Shown here: positions 12,606 through 25,339 of the stretch, one piece after another
How the letters are laid out: every line of letters starts with the position of its first letter
Position numbering within the stretch: position 1 is the stretch's first letter
Assembly: GCA_008360955.1 (NCBI GenBank)
Contig: LUCM01006131.1
Coordinates: 79,628-143,627, forward strand
DNA from: Fasciolopsis buskii
Taxonomy: Eukaryota > Platyhelminthes > Trematoda > Plagiorchiida > Fasciolidae
Direction: 5' to 3'
DNA length: 64,000 bases
Program-made: the position numbers and the translations under genes
Notes under the pieces: generated by a model
Seen by the model: the letters and a program-made list of their open reading frames with translations, nothing else
The model's database searches: none
What the model was told of the DNA's origin: nothing

Positions 12606-12905
12606 ATCATCAGCAGTGCATATCCACCGCGCCCGAACTGGGACGCGAACCCGGGACGAACGATTCTGAGTCGAACGCCTTAGCCATTACGCTACCGGGC
12701 AGGCTCTGAACGGTTCGTTGAACTTCACCACATGATGTTGCACCTATCCGTGACTGATTTGCACGGTTACTGTCCGTTAGCTCACAGCGATTCCTAACAA
12801 GGATGAAACAGCTGTACAGTGCTTCCATGGTTTCTTTATGGTGAGTTGGGCGATGATATCACATGGTGAATTATTTCATGAAAACATTCAATCTCCTACT
12901 ACTAA
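12606..12905 (-). repeat. tRNA-headed repeat, one-armed copy of the foldback family
   Basis: On the minus strand, bases 12620-12707 read as a tRNA-like sequence: GCCCGGTAGCGTAATGGCTA (box A region), GCGTTCGACTCAGAATCG, and the box B-like GGGTTCGCGTCCC. It is followed by a conserved GGGCGCGGTGGATATGCA. The arm at 12790-12905 (GATGAAACAGCTGTACAGTG, CTTCCATGGTTTCTT, ATTATTTCATGAAA, CAATCTCCTACTACTA) matches both arms of the copy at 34.8-35.1 kb. Only one arm is present here. It is not a working tRNA gene: the acceptor stem does not close. Confidence 0.75.
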
Positions 12906-14641
12906 AATGTACCAAACCGGGATTATTCGGTGACCCCATTCTTTTTATTACACGCATGACGCATGAGCGTAGGTGCAATGGGAGAAGCACCCCTCCCCCT
13001 ATAGGGTCGATCACATGAGGAACGGTGAACGAGGCGCAGATAACTGTGAGTCTGAAATTTGGGAAATCTGTTGTGTGATAACATGTCGGGCGGCAACGAA
13101 TAGGCATCTACCAGGAGCCGAGTGACTGGCATATGTGAAGCTTGAGCCTATGAACTTTCTGGAATGAAAGATGTTTTATCCACTCGGTCACTTTCAGTCT
13201 GCACGTTCAAATAAGCCTTGTAGGCTATTGTATCAGTTGTGTTTTAAAATCATATCTCCGTCGCTAACTCTAGCGGCTTCAGTCGATCGGTTCAATTCTT
13301 GTTCACGTCCCTCCTGCTTTATCAAGCGAATGCGATTAAATGACCTCTCATTGGTTAACATGACCGTTTTTTATTTATCATAATCAAAGGAATTGTATGG
13401 GTTTGTTCACGTTAAAGTTCATCGACCGATTACCCCCAAACTGTCAGGCTCAGTGTTTCTCTTTCGGTCTCCACCTCGAGTGGTGCTCCCGTTCACCGCT
13501 AAACGCGTGCCATGGTAACCCGACCGCCTTTAATTTATCCCAGAATTTTGATCTCCCTCTCTTCTGCCGGGATTGTGATCGATCGGGCTTTTGGCTCGTG
13601 CGTATTGCACCTGAATTTAAACGTGCGTGCCAGTTACTCTTGTTTCCGGACGTGATGCGCCTTCACGTTTGTGGTTCACCGTACCGAAACGAAATGAAGC
13701 GAAGCGGTGTTGCATTTCTGGCACCGTCTCGTATTATCACCTTATTTCATGTTTTTACATAGTAAACTCTCAGTCAGTTTCCAGTTTATGAATATGATAA
13801 TGGGCTGGATGTTTGTCACATTGGAACTTGGAAACTCGAGGCCCCCTACTGTTAACCCTACCGCTGGTTAGCGCGAATTTACTACCCACTCAGACTCAAC
13901 TAATGCTACGTGGGGTGGCACGCCACTTCAAGTCCCATATTCGTGATTTTCGTGGCTCTTGGTACCCCTGAGGTACATCATTTTATCAGCACCTATTTTC
14001 GAGGCATTTAACTAAGAATATTCTCTTATCTAACACCTTATATGGATTTTGTGGTTTGCCTATCACACTGCTTTATGATCAGTTTGCGTAGTTCAAATAC
14101 GCGAACCGTTCCTTTATCCATATGTGGTTTGAAGGTGAGTCAACATAGGCAGTCTGCGACGAAGCGAAAATGTCCGCAAACTCCCCGCCAATATAAGGCT
14201 ATCTGGAATAGGTCGCCCTAGATTACCGGGGTTGCGGTTCACATCATTCCCCAGTACGATGCTTGCAGATCCTAGTCGATACGGCTAAATGCCACAATCA
14301 GTGGCATTCTTGTATTTGTAATGTTTCCGACTTATAGTCCTCCTGTAATTCTGTTATTCAATACTGCCGAGTTAATGGTTTTACGAAAAAAGTAAAACTA
14401 GACTTATGACGAGGAACTGGAATACAAGATGTTTGATTTGAAATGTTTTCGTTTATTTATATAATGGGCAAATAGGTTAGGAATTTAGTCGATATCCTAT
14501 TTCAACCACCATGTGAATATCTTAACCATGAGCTATCACAAGCTCGTAAGGAAGAATTAAGTGACTCGTTAAATAGATTAGGTATTGTGATCTCAAAACG
14601 GTAAATGACAGTTTACTGCTATCCGGTTTGTTACTACGCAT
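12906..14641. other. No supported gene
   Basis: Contains a 121-codon + frame at 13397-13762 with many Cys and Pro but no known motif, and two overlapping minus frames at 12871-13132. No clear repeat was recognised. Confidence 0.5.
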
Positions 14642-14790
14642 GGACTTCTGAGACCTTATGTGGCTCTATGCCACTCCAATTATCAGGGTTATAATTCCCT
14701 CGCTCTCTCGCCCCGCCCTTGTAGTGGGTCCTGGTGCAGGTATGACACTTGCTTGTTTCCCAAAACTCGCCTCAAACGTCATAAAAAGCT
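14642..14790 (+). repeat. SINE-A, 3' part only
   Basis: Carries the family tail: GAGACCTTATGTGGCTCTATG, CCACTCCAA, the CCCTCGC-rich block, TTGTAGTGGGTCCTGGTG and the ending GTCATAAAAAG. The copy at 57.3-57.6 kb ends with nearly the same bases. The tRNA-like head is missing, the usual pattern for 5'-truncated copies. Confidence 0.65.
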
Positions 14791-15879
14791 TAGTAAATGG
14801 GCATAAGTATTCATTTCACTATACCAAACAATCGATGTTCCTTTCATGTCAGTGCTATTAGCATAGCTTCACCAAACGTTAGCATTTTCTAGTAGACGTC
14901 ATGGAATAGAATTTTAAGAGATTAAATGAAGTTGATTGTTTGTCCGGTTGCCATCAGTTGTTTCGTACCAGTGCATCGATTTTCAAAGGGATTTTCCACT
15001 GAAACGCGGGTTGTGAATGTGCCAAACTTAATGAAATAGGCTGCCTTCCACATTGCAACTCATCTGAGCCAGTTACCTCAGCGTACTCGAGCACAACACA
15101 GATTTTTCGTCCTTCTAGGAAAGTTCAATTTGTATGCTCCGTAAGGTACATCGATCAGTCACCGGTTTCACACAGTCACTGGTTATTGGTTCGCGCAACG
15201 ATCGGCTCCCATAGTGGATAGCTTCTTTTTTGGGAACCCAACAGAGTAAAAATGATGCCCGACACAGATGCCTGAGTTAAGCGGCCATTAAACGTGCTCG
15301 GATACGCTGACTACGTGACACGATTCGAGTCTCAACAGCAAAATGAATTTGATCCGTCATATATGATGGCATAACTACCTCGGTTCATTATGGAAGCACT
15401 CAACGAGTTTTGATAAGTCTCGTGTGACTGGCGAAATTTTAGTCCGTAAAACCCTGTTGTAAAACTAAGTTAGATTCCAAATAAGATCCGCTCTTATCTG
15501 GACAAGCCTTGATCGATTTTGACAGTTAATCATGTCAGCCGGTCGACTATGAAACGGAATATCGTTCCGTTTAAAAGTAACTTAGTTCGATTTTCGTAGT
15601 TTCCTTTATCTGCTGTTTTGAGTTTTTATTTTTTTTTGGATCATCGAAAGTTTACTATATCCAATAGTTGGATTAGTTCATGGCTGTTAGGTGTAGACGA
15701 GGTACGACAGTTTAAGCTGAATTGGAACATTCCATGGATTTGTACCTCGATACGGGTAACAAATGGTTTGGAAAATGGGTATCGTTATTCAGTTCGCCAC
15801 GTTGCAGAAATGGCTTGATTTCGCCGTTTCGATCTTCGGGCCTATCTGCGTCAGATTGTCATAGATATAAATAATTCAA

Positions 15880-16105
15880 AAATAGGTTAGTTTCGAATCC
15901 CTTATCTGTCGGTCACTTTAATGGCAGGCGGCAATCCCCTGTCGCCTGGCTCGTTACCACATCTGACCTAATGAGTGGGATTTTATGTAGTTCTATGCCA
16001 ATCCAAGTTTCAAAATCACAGTCCCTTGTCCCGTTTAGTTGGCCATGTTGGCTATGAGTACGCCCCTTCCACTACACTCATGATGTCTAACAAGTTCAAT
16101 GAAAC
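15880..16105 (+). repeat. SINE-A copy
   Basis: Shows the box B-like TTTCGAATCCC, then the conserved body GTCGGTCACTTTAATGGCAG, CCTGTCGCCTGGCTCGTTAC, ACATCTGACCTAATGAG and CTATGCCAATCCAAGTTTC, then a tail with CCACTACACTCATGATG. The head (box A side) is poorly preserved. tRNA-headed with an unrelated body, so SINE-like. No coding content. Confidence 0.75.
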
Positions 16106-17570
16106 AGTCTAACGTGGTCAAATTGAATCTCGCTCTACTCGACTATTTTTACTGCTATCACATGTTCCTAAAGAAGAACGCATATCTGTATAATAGTAAT
16201 CAATATTTGTCTGTAATACATCGCATCGACCCGGTGCGGCTGCTTTCTTGTCTCGTTCTTATTGTCACTGTCCTGGGTTCTTTCCCGCTTAGCTTTTGTA
16301 TCTCCAATTCCTGTAGATTCCATCTTCGGCTGCGGACGTGGACAAGCGGCCCATACGAAGCTCCTATCTCAAATTGTTGCACAGTTAAAAATGATTATTC
16401 TTTTACAGAACGATACAGTTAAGGTCTTCAGACACCATAGACATCTTTTGCTGATCCCGTACATATTTTGAGCTGCGGAATTGATGCGCATAATTCATCC
16501 ATAATTCATATTTTCCATTCTGCCAGCAACGCGACAACCGAAATTCAAAAACAGATCACAGGTCATTTCGAATGTAGCGAATTGTAGATACCGGAGAAAT
16601 AATGGAGGGATGGAAACGACCATTACTGTGTGATTTCGATCGTTTACGTAAATCAATTTGAGGATTACGTAACATTATGTCCTGTGTAATTCATTGAACT
16701 GGTATCGAGGTCAAATTCCTTACAGCAAGGAATTGATGTCATTTCCAAAACCAACGCAATCTTCGACCGTAGTTACGTGTAACAACTGGTTTGCGTGTTC
16801 TAATTGCTGGTTCCTTTGGCAGCTAACGTTTTTCGATCAGTATTACATAATAAAAGTTTAAAAGATGAAGTAGAGTGAGTTGTGTTTGGTTCTAATCAAA
16901 TGCCTCGCGATTGTTGACCCCGGATCACGATCCGGGATAGGTGTTAGTTGCGTTTGTGACACATTGATTTTACCAGTTGTTTGGAGGGAATGTTTTGACA
17001 TCGGTTGTGAAAGTCCTCGGTCTCCGTAACTTCAGATCAAACCGATTTACCGGGTGTGAAGTAGAGTGTGACGCCCGACTAGATTCGCACTTGTTCGGCA
17101 TAATCCTCCGCGTAGTTGACACACTGTTCGTTTGTCATGGAGTTGACAATCCGTTTTTTTACTGCACAGAATTTAACCTCTGTGCCACACTGATAAGTGG
17201 ATCTTACATATTTCCCAGTGTCTTACATTAGCATTGGAAGACAATAGCTTTTAGTGTACAATATTTGTTTTCTTTCTCTACTGTTCAATTGGCTAAGGGC
17301 TCGGCATTGTTTCAGATTACGTAAACCATTGTTTTCTCCTGGACAGTTTTGTTCACGATTTTTGTTATTCTGGTCGCATCTCACTGTGCGGGCCAAAAGC
17401 ACGACCTGAAATGCATGTTACAAATAACGGGGGTTCTTCGGCAATCCACGGACACATTTGGACCCAACTGGACTGTGACCTTCGGGTCAACTCACATAAT
17501 TGTGTTTGGTTTTGTCAGATCTTATGGCCTGACAACTGATGAAACGTTTAACACTGCACATTGCAGAGGT

Positions 17571-17607
17571 AGTGTGTATGTGTGTGTGTGCGTGTGTGTG
17601 TGTGCGT
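17571..17607. repeat. (TG)n microsatellite
   Basis: TG run with two single-base interruptions (GTGTATG, GCGTG). Confidence 0.95.
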
Positions 17608-18415
17608 AACAGTTCCAGGCCAATTGTGCATGCATGTAGATTTTTGGCTTCCCGGCTTAGTCTGTTGCTTTGTGAACTCTCATGTAAGGCTGAATTGTAC
17701 ACGGTACGCGACCAGAGGTGTAGGCCTCTTGCTTGCCCTCTTCCCTCCTGTGCTTTTCCGATTCCGTATGGTTCATCAAAACGAAATCTAATCAGAGAAA
17801 ACGGTCTCTTCTGCAAATCTACACATGAAACTTCGCAATCATACTATCGTCTATTTCCTAATCGAAGTAGAAAATGTGAATAGAAAGGACTGCTAGAAGA
17901 CTAGAATTAATTGCGGTAAAATGTAAAATTAAAATATGATTAGATGAACGATTTATTGACAAAGATCGTGCGTATGCCGGAAAATAGAATGGCTATCTCA
18001 CACTCTTTTAAGTAGTATGTTTGCTCAAACAGATCTCTGAAGGTTCTTTCGAATTTTTCACTTTGATGAACACGTTGTATGCGATTTGGTCATAAAATTT
18101 GACACACTACGTAGTTTTGTCCATTCGACCATTCTGACCCAGATTTGGGTTTTCTAGAGAATACAAGGACGAAATCATGCGGAACACTCTGGGTGGCCTC
18201 ATGCTTTCAATCGTGCACTCATACTTCTATGTCGCCTGTTATTATGACCACGCCTGGCTCGTAAAGGATAAATTTGTCCCTCTATTCCGGTCGTCAGCAT
18301 CAAGGCGGGCAGTTGGTCCAGGCAGTGTCATGGATTCTTGTGTGACCAAGAGTGTGACGCTCGGTTTTGCTGACGCTTCTATTCCCTGGACAACAACTTA
18401 TTGTTTGTTACGTGC

Positions 18416-18475
18416 TTATATATGTATATACATATATATATATATACATATATGTATGCATATATATATATATAA
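18416..18475. repeat. TA/TACATA microsatellite
   Basis: Imperfect run of TA units with TACATA and TATGTATGCA interruptions, about 60 bp. Confidence 0.95.
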
Positions 18476-19744
18476 TACCGGATTGGAAACTAGCTTAGTC
18501 TCAACGCAATAACATTTCAAATAAAATTAAACAGAGAACAGGTGCACGAAGGAAAATTAATTAACGGCAAGAAAGCAAGTGCATCTTTAGTTTTTGCCAT
18601 GTATCTTTTTTTCGTATTTTACTAAATCTTTTTACAGGGGGGTGGGTGGGCACGAGTTCTACACCTGTCCCGTATAGGACTCGCACTGCAGGCTCTGATT
18701 CTGAGCTATGTCCGTCAATGTCTCTAACCGACGGTAATCCGCATCTCTGGAGCCCCAACCAGGGTGAAAGTGGGCAAGTCCAACCGAAGCTAACTTCTTA
18801 ATATTTCTAGACCAAATTATAGTCTAATTGCAGCATCGCTTCTTCTAGCCTTGCCAGACTAAATAATACGGTCGTTTGAAGCACTTATTGATAGTTTTAT
18901 TCCCACCTGTCAATCGTTCAACGCCTTCCGATGGTTTGTAGCGGACTCCCATATCCCCCGGGTTCCTATGTTGCGTTTTGCCTAGACCAGTGCTCACAAC
19001 GCTGCTTTTTACCGTGTTTTTGATCATTTTTTGATCAGTTTAGTCGTCAGAACCGAGCGAAGTGAGAAGTGAATGAACGAATGAAAAAACATTTCGCCGT
19101 ATGATGTAAACCTTCGACATGCGTACTTACGAAAAACTCTGCACTCTCAGTGGAAGTGATAAAGAGCTGACGCTTTTCTTTTACCAAGAGCATTCTATAC
19201 CCAAGGGAGTTTGCAATCAAATGATCCGGGAAAAGCTTGTAGCCAGCTAGATTGTCCGGTGTCTCATTCTCCGTGTTTGTGTCTGTTTGTAGGTGTGCTT
19301 GCACTTATACTAGATTCAAGATTGGCTAGCACGGCCATTTGTTGACATCATGTTTTTGACCATATTTGTACCTGTCCTCTATCTGTTTAAGTCGACGGCT
19401 ACCATACCATACCGCACCTCCTGTATTCTCGAGAATAACAAGTAAAACCCAGGATGTGGGGCATATCGCGTTATCCAATAGTATGTGCTTTTCTGAGTAG
19501 TGTAAAAAATCTATGAGATATTTGCGAGAAGAAAAAAGTGATCTAGCAATCTGTTGACTACTTTTGTCTTTTTTCAATGTACGGTTTCTACTGTTTTCGC
19601 GGGTTCTAATCTTCGATTTACTTTCTATTTTCTTTGGTATATTTCACCCTGGTTACTACCATATTATGAGCAATGAAATTTTCTGTTGCCGGCCCATAAT
19701 AAGCTTGAAGCTCTGAAAAACGTAACAACACAGTACGATCGTCT

Positions 19745-20011
19745 TGCGCTGGTCACGTTAATTAAGTGTCTGTCAATCCGAAATAGGTTATTAGTTCGAA
19801 TCACAGATCCGCCGGTCACTGTGGTTGGTATGCAGCAACCCACTGTCGCTTGGATCTTCACCACATCGGACCTGTTGCGGTTGTATTCGACTCTGCTCCA
19901 CTTTAAGTTTCCGGTTCACAGTTGCCGGGTTTCCTTCCCCCTCGGTGTTGTCGGTACTGGTGGCTATGGGGTATACACTTTCCCCTACATTCTTGTTTCA
20001 AACATGTCATA
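19745..20011 (+). repeat. SINE-A copy
   Basis: Near full length. Head with AAGTGTCTGTCAATC and box B-like AGTTCGAATCAC, body ATCCGCCGGTCACTGTGGTT, CCCACTGTCGCTTGG, CACATCGGACCTG, CTGCTCCACTTTAAGTTTC, and tail GTGGCTATGGGGTA and ACATGTCAT. The 120-codon open frame across it (19686-20048) is a by-product of the repeat, not a gene. Confidence 0.75.
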
Positions 20012-20254
20012 CTACTGCATCACACTTCCCGATTGGTTTGTGTACTAGATAGACTCGGATGACTTGGAACATAATATACACATCTTCCGTTACCGTCACT
20101 CTGCAGTTGGTCGAAATAATTCAATGTGGTCTGTTCAAAATACCTTCAGAGTCTCACGTTGTCTTGATGTATGCCACAGATTAAGATCTTTTGACGTAAT
20201 TGGCCTAAAGTTGGTCTTCAACCTGGTTGCTCACATAGTCGGTCAATACCCATA

Positions 20255-20345
20255 GTTATGCGGCCCGGGGCGTAGCGGCGTAGCACTTAGTCGGCTTGCG
20301 TAGCGCGAGGTTCAAATTTGCCGGTTCTGGTCAGTAGGAGTTGGG
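20255..20345 (+). repeat. Possible tRNA-like repeat fragment
   Basis: CCCGGGGCGTAGCGGCGTAG followed by GCGAGGTTCAAATTTGCC resembles box A and box B spacing. No second copy was found and no cloverleaf closes. Low confidence. Confidence 0.25.
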
Positions 20346-20655
20346 CGAATTCAGTTCCGTTAATTCTGTGGTAAGAAAGGAACAGTTATCGGCTCCACCT
20401 GTGATATGAGATAATCCTGTTTGTAATAATTAATTGTTTTTTTGTTTTGTTTTTGGAATTGAAAAATATTGCTTATTTAGTCGGATATAAACGGAAAAAA
20501 AATTGATTTGCCATTTTCACTTATTTAATTTCCGTCATTCTTTACAGAACTAACATTCACTTCACCACTTAAAATTAAAGAAACTTTTTATTACACAGCT
20601 GTTTCATTCTTGTCTAGTGGTGTTTCAGTGTGCTCGAACGTAACTCCACGTACGG

Positions 20656-20690
20656 CACACACACACACACACACAGACACAAACACACCA
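20656..20690. repeat. (CA)n microsatellite
   Basis: CA run with AGACACAAACAC interruptions toward its 3' side. Confidence 0.95.
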
Positions 20691-22365
20691 AGGTGTCATG
20701 AATTTGGTTCATTTTTCTCAACGGTTTGTTTCCTCGCATAAGCTACATACACATGACATGGCGCCATTCTCTCCTTGGTTCTTCTAAGTAGTACCTGTCA
20801 CTTATGCGTACTGCACATGCGGAGAGTTTTCGCCGATGGATGACTTCTCAATCAAGGGTATGCGTAAGATGAATCGGACATTTGTTCTTGAAATTTAGTT
20901 ATGATCAAGTGGGATAATTGTGTATCAGTTTTATACGATATAACGTTCGAAACTAATTACGAGTAACTTTGGCAATGGAGTACGATCCATTGAACTGATC
21001 TTTACAGACAGACGTTTAGTCGACTTTACCACTGTCCATTGTGTATAGTGGAAATTTTCATGGCAACACTTTCTTAAAAAAAGTAATAATACAAATTATA
21101 ACGTTCCACTTCTTTATTTTCTATATGATAAACATATACAATTTCAAAATCATCGTGGTTGTTGAAAAAACTGATGTGCGCGGAAGTTGTCAAATGTGGT
21201 AGCAGTCGAATACCACGATTTTTACCGAATGGACACAACCGATTCTCTTCATTCAGCATCTGGGTTTTTTTGGGAATAAATCTTTTTACACCCTTGCTCT
21301 ATCCACTCGACAAATCCTTCCACTATAGGCGAGTGTGTCCAGTTAGTCACCGGTAGCTCGGTTGCTACCCGTGAGATTCGTTTTCTAGATAGATACAGGG
21401 CTGTTGGATTGGCTCACAGTCCCCGTCCTTTTCCAAGGATAATGGTGATGGTTTGGTATCATAATAGAACTCATAGAGGCCAATGTGGAAGATGAGCAGA
21501 TTTCTAAAGGCTCGTGTGTATCAGTGACCGCCCCGGATCATACCCCATCCTATGGGAATCTTAGATGATTTGCACTTCTCGCCCCAGGTGTGCACACGAG
21601 TATCGAACCAGTTTCGGACGTGATTTCGATTGTATTGTGAACATTCTTTTTTTATAGCCGCTTTAAGTATATCCATCTTTAGCCAAAGATCTTTGATTTC
21701 CTCAATTTGATAGCGGCATCTGATTCAGTCGCCCATGTTGTTCTGTGACTGCGCATCTCACTGAGCAGTTTATGACCTTTCAAAGCGATGTGAATATTTC
21801 CCATCAGAGCGATTTCTCTCTTGATTTTTCCAGGTGTTCGGAATGGACTTTCGTCCTGTCCGTTTCTACTTGCCCCAAAAGATCTTATCTTTAATTCCAC
21901 ACAAATCGAAATCTAATGAGCGCCTCGCCTTCTATTCATTTCCCGATGGTCTTCGTATATTTCATTATTGCCTATTGCGTCTGAACTACAATGTCTTCTT
22001 TTTCATCTCCAAAAATTGTGCGAGTTCCGTGCCACCTGGAATGTTGTGTCCACTCATGTGTCTCGGTGTACCTTAACAACCTTGCTCTGCTCCTCTCCTG
22101 TAGTGTATCTCGTGGACTATTGGAGAAAATCTCAAATTGCTTCACCGTGATAGCTTTTTGACTAGTGATGTTTCTTCTATCGTGTTTGTGGCACTGGTCA
22201 ACATCTAAATATTTCTATTCGAATTAGGTTTTCCGTACGCAGGTGTCCGCGTTTCAATCAGAAACGGATGCATTCATCATCCAATCAAAGCATCTTTTTA
22301 TCGTTTACTTCCTTTGTTTATGAAGTAACAATTTACATCATTTTTCAGGAACGGGGCCGCGGCCA
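20691..22365. other. No supported gene
   Basis: Unrecognised short frames on both strands, including an overlapping pair at 21834-22150. No repeat or RNA signal I can defend. Confidence 0.45.
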
Positions 22366-22470
22366 GCAGAGGGCTGTCATGTGGGGAAGTTGACCGGCGG
22401 TAGGAGGATTCGAACCCGTGACTTTCACGTCCAAACGCTCTGACCTTATCCGCTTGGCCACAGCCGGCCG
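22366..22470 (-). repeat. tRNA-like SINE head
   Basis: On the minus strand: GGCTGTGGCCAAGCGGATAA (box A-like, as in a class II tRNA such as Ser), then GAGCGTTTGGACGTGAAAGT, then CACGGGTTCGAATCCTCC (box B). The order and spacing fit the pol III promoter of a tRNA. The acceptor arms do not pair and the sequence runs on without a terminator of T residues straight after it, so a tRNA-derived repeat is more likely than a working tRNA gene. No other copy was seen in the window. Confidence 0.5.
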
Positions 22471-25246
22471 AGTACAGAGGGGTAAAAACATAAGCATAAA
22501 AAACGTTTAGTTATGTGATATAATAGAGAAATTCAGTCACAATCTGGTTCCAATTGATGAGATTTCGGGTTGCGTGGGAGCATTCTAGTTCCAATATATA
22601 TTTAAGCGGGACACTACAGTGGTAGACCGTTTCAAGGCCTGGGTCGGGCATTGTGTAGAGAAGACACAAAGGATCCGGATTAATTTTTTGTGCACAGTTT
22701 TTCAAACGCAGACAAATACATGTCATTACTATTTAGTGAATGACTTTTTCAGTACTACGGAAAGTACGTCAATGATAAAAGGCACACGAGTACCTGCAGA
22801 TTGATAATATTTTCAAATCTCTATCCAATCGCAGAACTCAACCTCTTGGCCATATCGCACCCTCGATTATCAACCTCTACATAACCTCTCTTGTGTTTCA
22901 TTTCGGTCGAGTTCTCCTAGACAAGTGGTCCGGTCCCTTCCGAGCTCTACAGGCCTATCCTGTCCAAATGAAGTTTTCGTAATTTCTGCTCATTTTCCTA
23001 CTGTCTTTCTCCTTTTTACTGCTGTGATTTAATGGTAGACTTGCAAAACCCGAACAGTCCAATGCCTTACCACTGGGATCAAATTCCGATTCGACTGCCG
23101 ATGGTGCGCGTCAGTCGATTTGGCGTTTGTTCGCTTGTACACGTCATTCGTTGCTTCTCGGCTTTTGTATTCCACACAGCCGGAAATATCCAATTTTTCC
23201 GCGTTCGACTGTTATGGTCTGTGGGTTTAACTCGTTACGTGCGCAAACACATCCGCAAGACCGATCATCCTGCTTTGGGCTCTAATTACATTCACGCGAA
23301 CAGGACGCGCACAACCGTGTCTCGTCTTTTGCGTCATATATTGTCTGGGTGTAGTTCACCTATTGACCAATTTGGTACCCGACTCGATTGTCACACGGGG
23401 TCTAAGTAATTCCCCACTTCGTAGCCTTTCGTTGGCCGCGGCTCCCTTCTTGAAAAATGATGAACATTGTTATTTTACTGATAAGGGAAGTAAAGAGATA
23501 CAAGATAATTTCCATTCGGTTTGATTTTCTTACTCCATCGTCACATTGAAGATCTGCACGCACACACATCATGGAGCTGAAGTAGGATCAATATTTCCCG
23601 GTTATCTATGCCTGATTTCTCATCCGGTCTCGTGGAGTTCAAAAGCTAAATCTTGCTTACCTTTGTTTGATTGTTTGTTTGTTTGTTTGTGTGTGTGTTT
23701 ACTTGCGTGTGAGAGAGCGACGAGGTTTCCGGTGGCCGAGTAGAATAGTTGGCACTCGCCTAGGATGTGCCAAACTCATCACAAACAAATTAAACGGCTA
23801 ATTGATTAGGATTATTCTCATTTTTCACTCCTACTTTTGTGTCACCTTTACTCATTCACGAACATTGTCTACTCATGGATATATGTGCTAACCTACATCT
23901 ATGCGGGCGAAGTTGGTTCCTTTTCCTCGTTCTCCACGCTGGTAGGCACGTGATCTGTGCAAAGGAACTTGATGTGGTCATTGTGTTTAATATGATTGTT
24001 CATGAATCTGCATCGTTTTGACACAGTTAATTCGATCGTTGGTGTTGGTTAATTGATCGGAAAGTTGGACCAGTACATGATGCTTGTTGTATCCTCGTTT
24101 ATCTGGTACCCAGCAGTTTGCATCTGTCTTAATCTCTTTGCTATCTCACGTAAGTGCATCGCAAAAACAATCCTTCACCTGTCTGGTTCGAAATCTTCCG
24201 AGTCTGATCGTGTCATAACATGTAATCGATTCGACCGTGCAGTTTTTCTCAGCAAATTGGATCAGAGATAATCTTTGTCTCTCTCTTTCTCTCTCTCTGT
24301 ATATATATATATATATGTATATAATAGGCTTGTATGCCTGTGCTTGCTTACAGTGTTAGCCAACCGAGATGTCCTGATTTCGGCGTACTAATTTTCTGTC
24401 TCGACTTATCCGGTGGAAAACTGTCGATAAATGGTTACACTGACATTCTAAATAAAATTATTTATTACGCAACCTGGTCTCCGGATTACTTAAGAACTAC
24501 GTGCTTGTTTCTACCGGATGTGCCAAGTTTCGTAACTTTTGTGGATTTTTCATTAAGAGGCAGATGAGAAAAAAACATCAAAACTAGCCATTGATTAATG
24601 TCTTCATTTTCGTCTTTCCCTGTCTAGCACGATACTTTCATATGGCCCTTCCCTAATAAAAAAATACCTCGGAAAAGTTTTGTACTGACAAGAATTCACG
24701 TTTAGTTTCACATTAATGCGACCACACGGTTTTTTGGTATCATTTTAGAAAATTTTCGTTTGGCAATATCTAATTCTTAGTGCATATGCCGATGTGAATC
24801 GATCCTTCGAGATGAACAAAGCTACTGTTGAGTTGGATTCAACCGTGATGTAATACGTCATACCTAACCGTCATCCTCGTTGTCGGCGGCGACGATCTCG
24901 TTTCATCTGCAGGAAATTTTACGCTCAACAAGTCATCTAAAAACATCACAGACTGGTCCGTAATCATAGGATTCCTAGGACTTCGTTCCACCAATTTCGT
25001 TGGTGAAAATTCTGGTTAGATTGTAGCTCTAAAAGGACGAATCAAGATAAAAATCGATTAAACTGAACCCGTTTTAGGTAGATGTTAATTGGGATAGTTT
25101 TGTTTTCGGCAGAGTATATAACTGATGTCTGTGTTGTATTCATTGTCTGTGTACTACTAGTGGGACGGAATGAGACCTTGTCAGTGTTTTTACGTCTGAC
25201 AAATTCTCAATCGCAGTTCATTGTGATTGGCTCTGACTTAGAGGTT

Positions 25247-25248
<2 letters not shown>
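22471..25248. other. No supported gene
   Basis: Includes a 125-codon + frame at 23032-23409 (Arg- and His-rich, no known motif), a GTTT repeat at 23668-23690 and a (TC)n-(TA)n run at 24276-24323. Nothing else recognised. Confidence 0.5.
24276..24323. repeat. (TC)n-(TA)n compound microsatellite
   Basis: TC run with a TTTC break passing directly into a TA run. Confidence 0.95.

Positions 25249-25335
<87 letters not shown>
25249..25335. repeat. Long (TA)n tract
   Basis: 87 bp of perfect alternating TA with no interruption, by far the longest simple repeat in the window. The frame running through it is a by-product and codes only Ile-Tyr. Confidence 0.99.

Positions 25336-25339
<4 letters not shown>

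Larger units (their letters stand above)
16106..19740. other. No supported gene
   Basis: Holds a (TG)n run at 17571-17607, a TA/TACATA block at 18416-18475 and an 8-bp stem hairpin at 16919-16936. Frames such as 16099-16422 and 17539-17883 are partly low-complexity and unrecognised. Near 18650-18780 a minus-strand tRNA-like trace is possible but too weak to call. Confidence 0.5.

Noticed and set aside
13397..13762. 121-codon + frame as a gene
   Set aside because: No recognisable motif and no supporting splice or start signals.
19686..20048. 120-codon + frame as a gene
   Set aside because: It is produced by a SINE-A copy, which explains the whole stretch.
23032..23409. 125-codon + frame as a gene
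   Set aside because: Unrecognised, with no splice sites or neighbours that fit.
23720..23765. tRNA-like box A (GGTGGCCGAGTAGAATAG)
   Set aside because: No box B at the right distance and no second copy.
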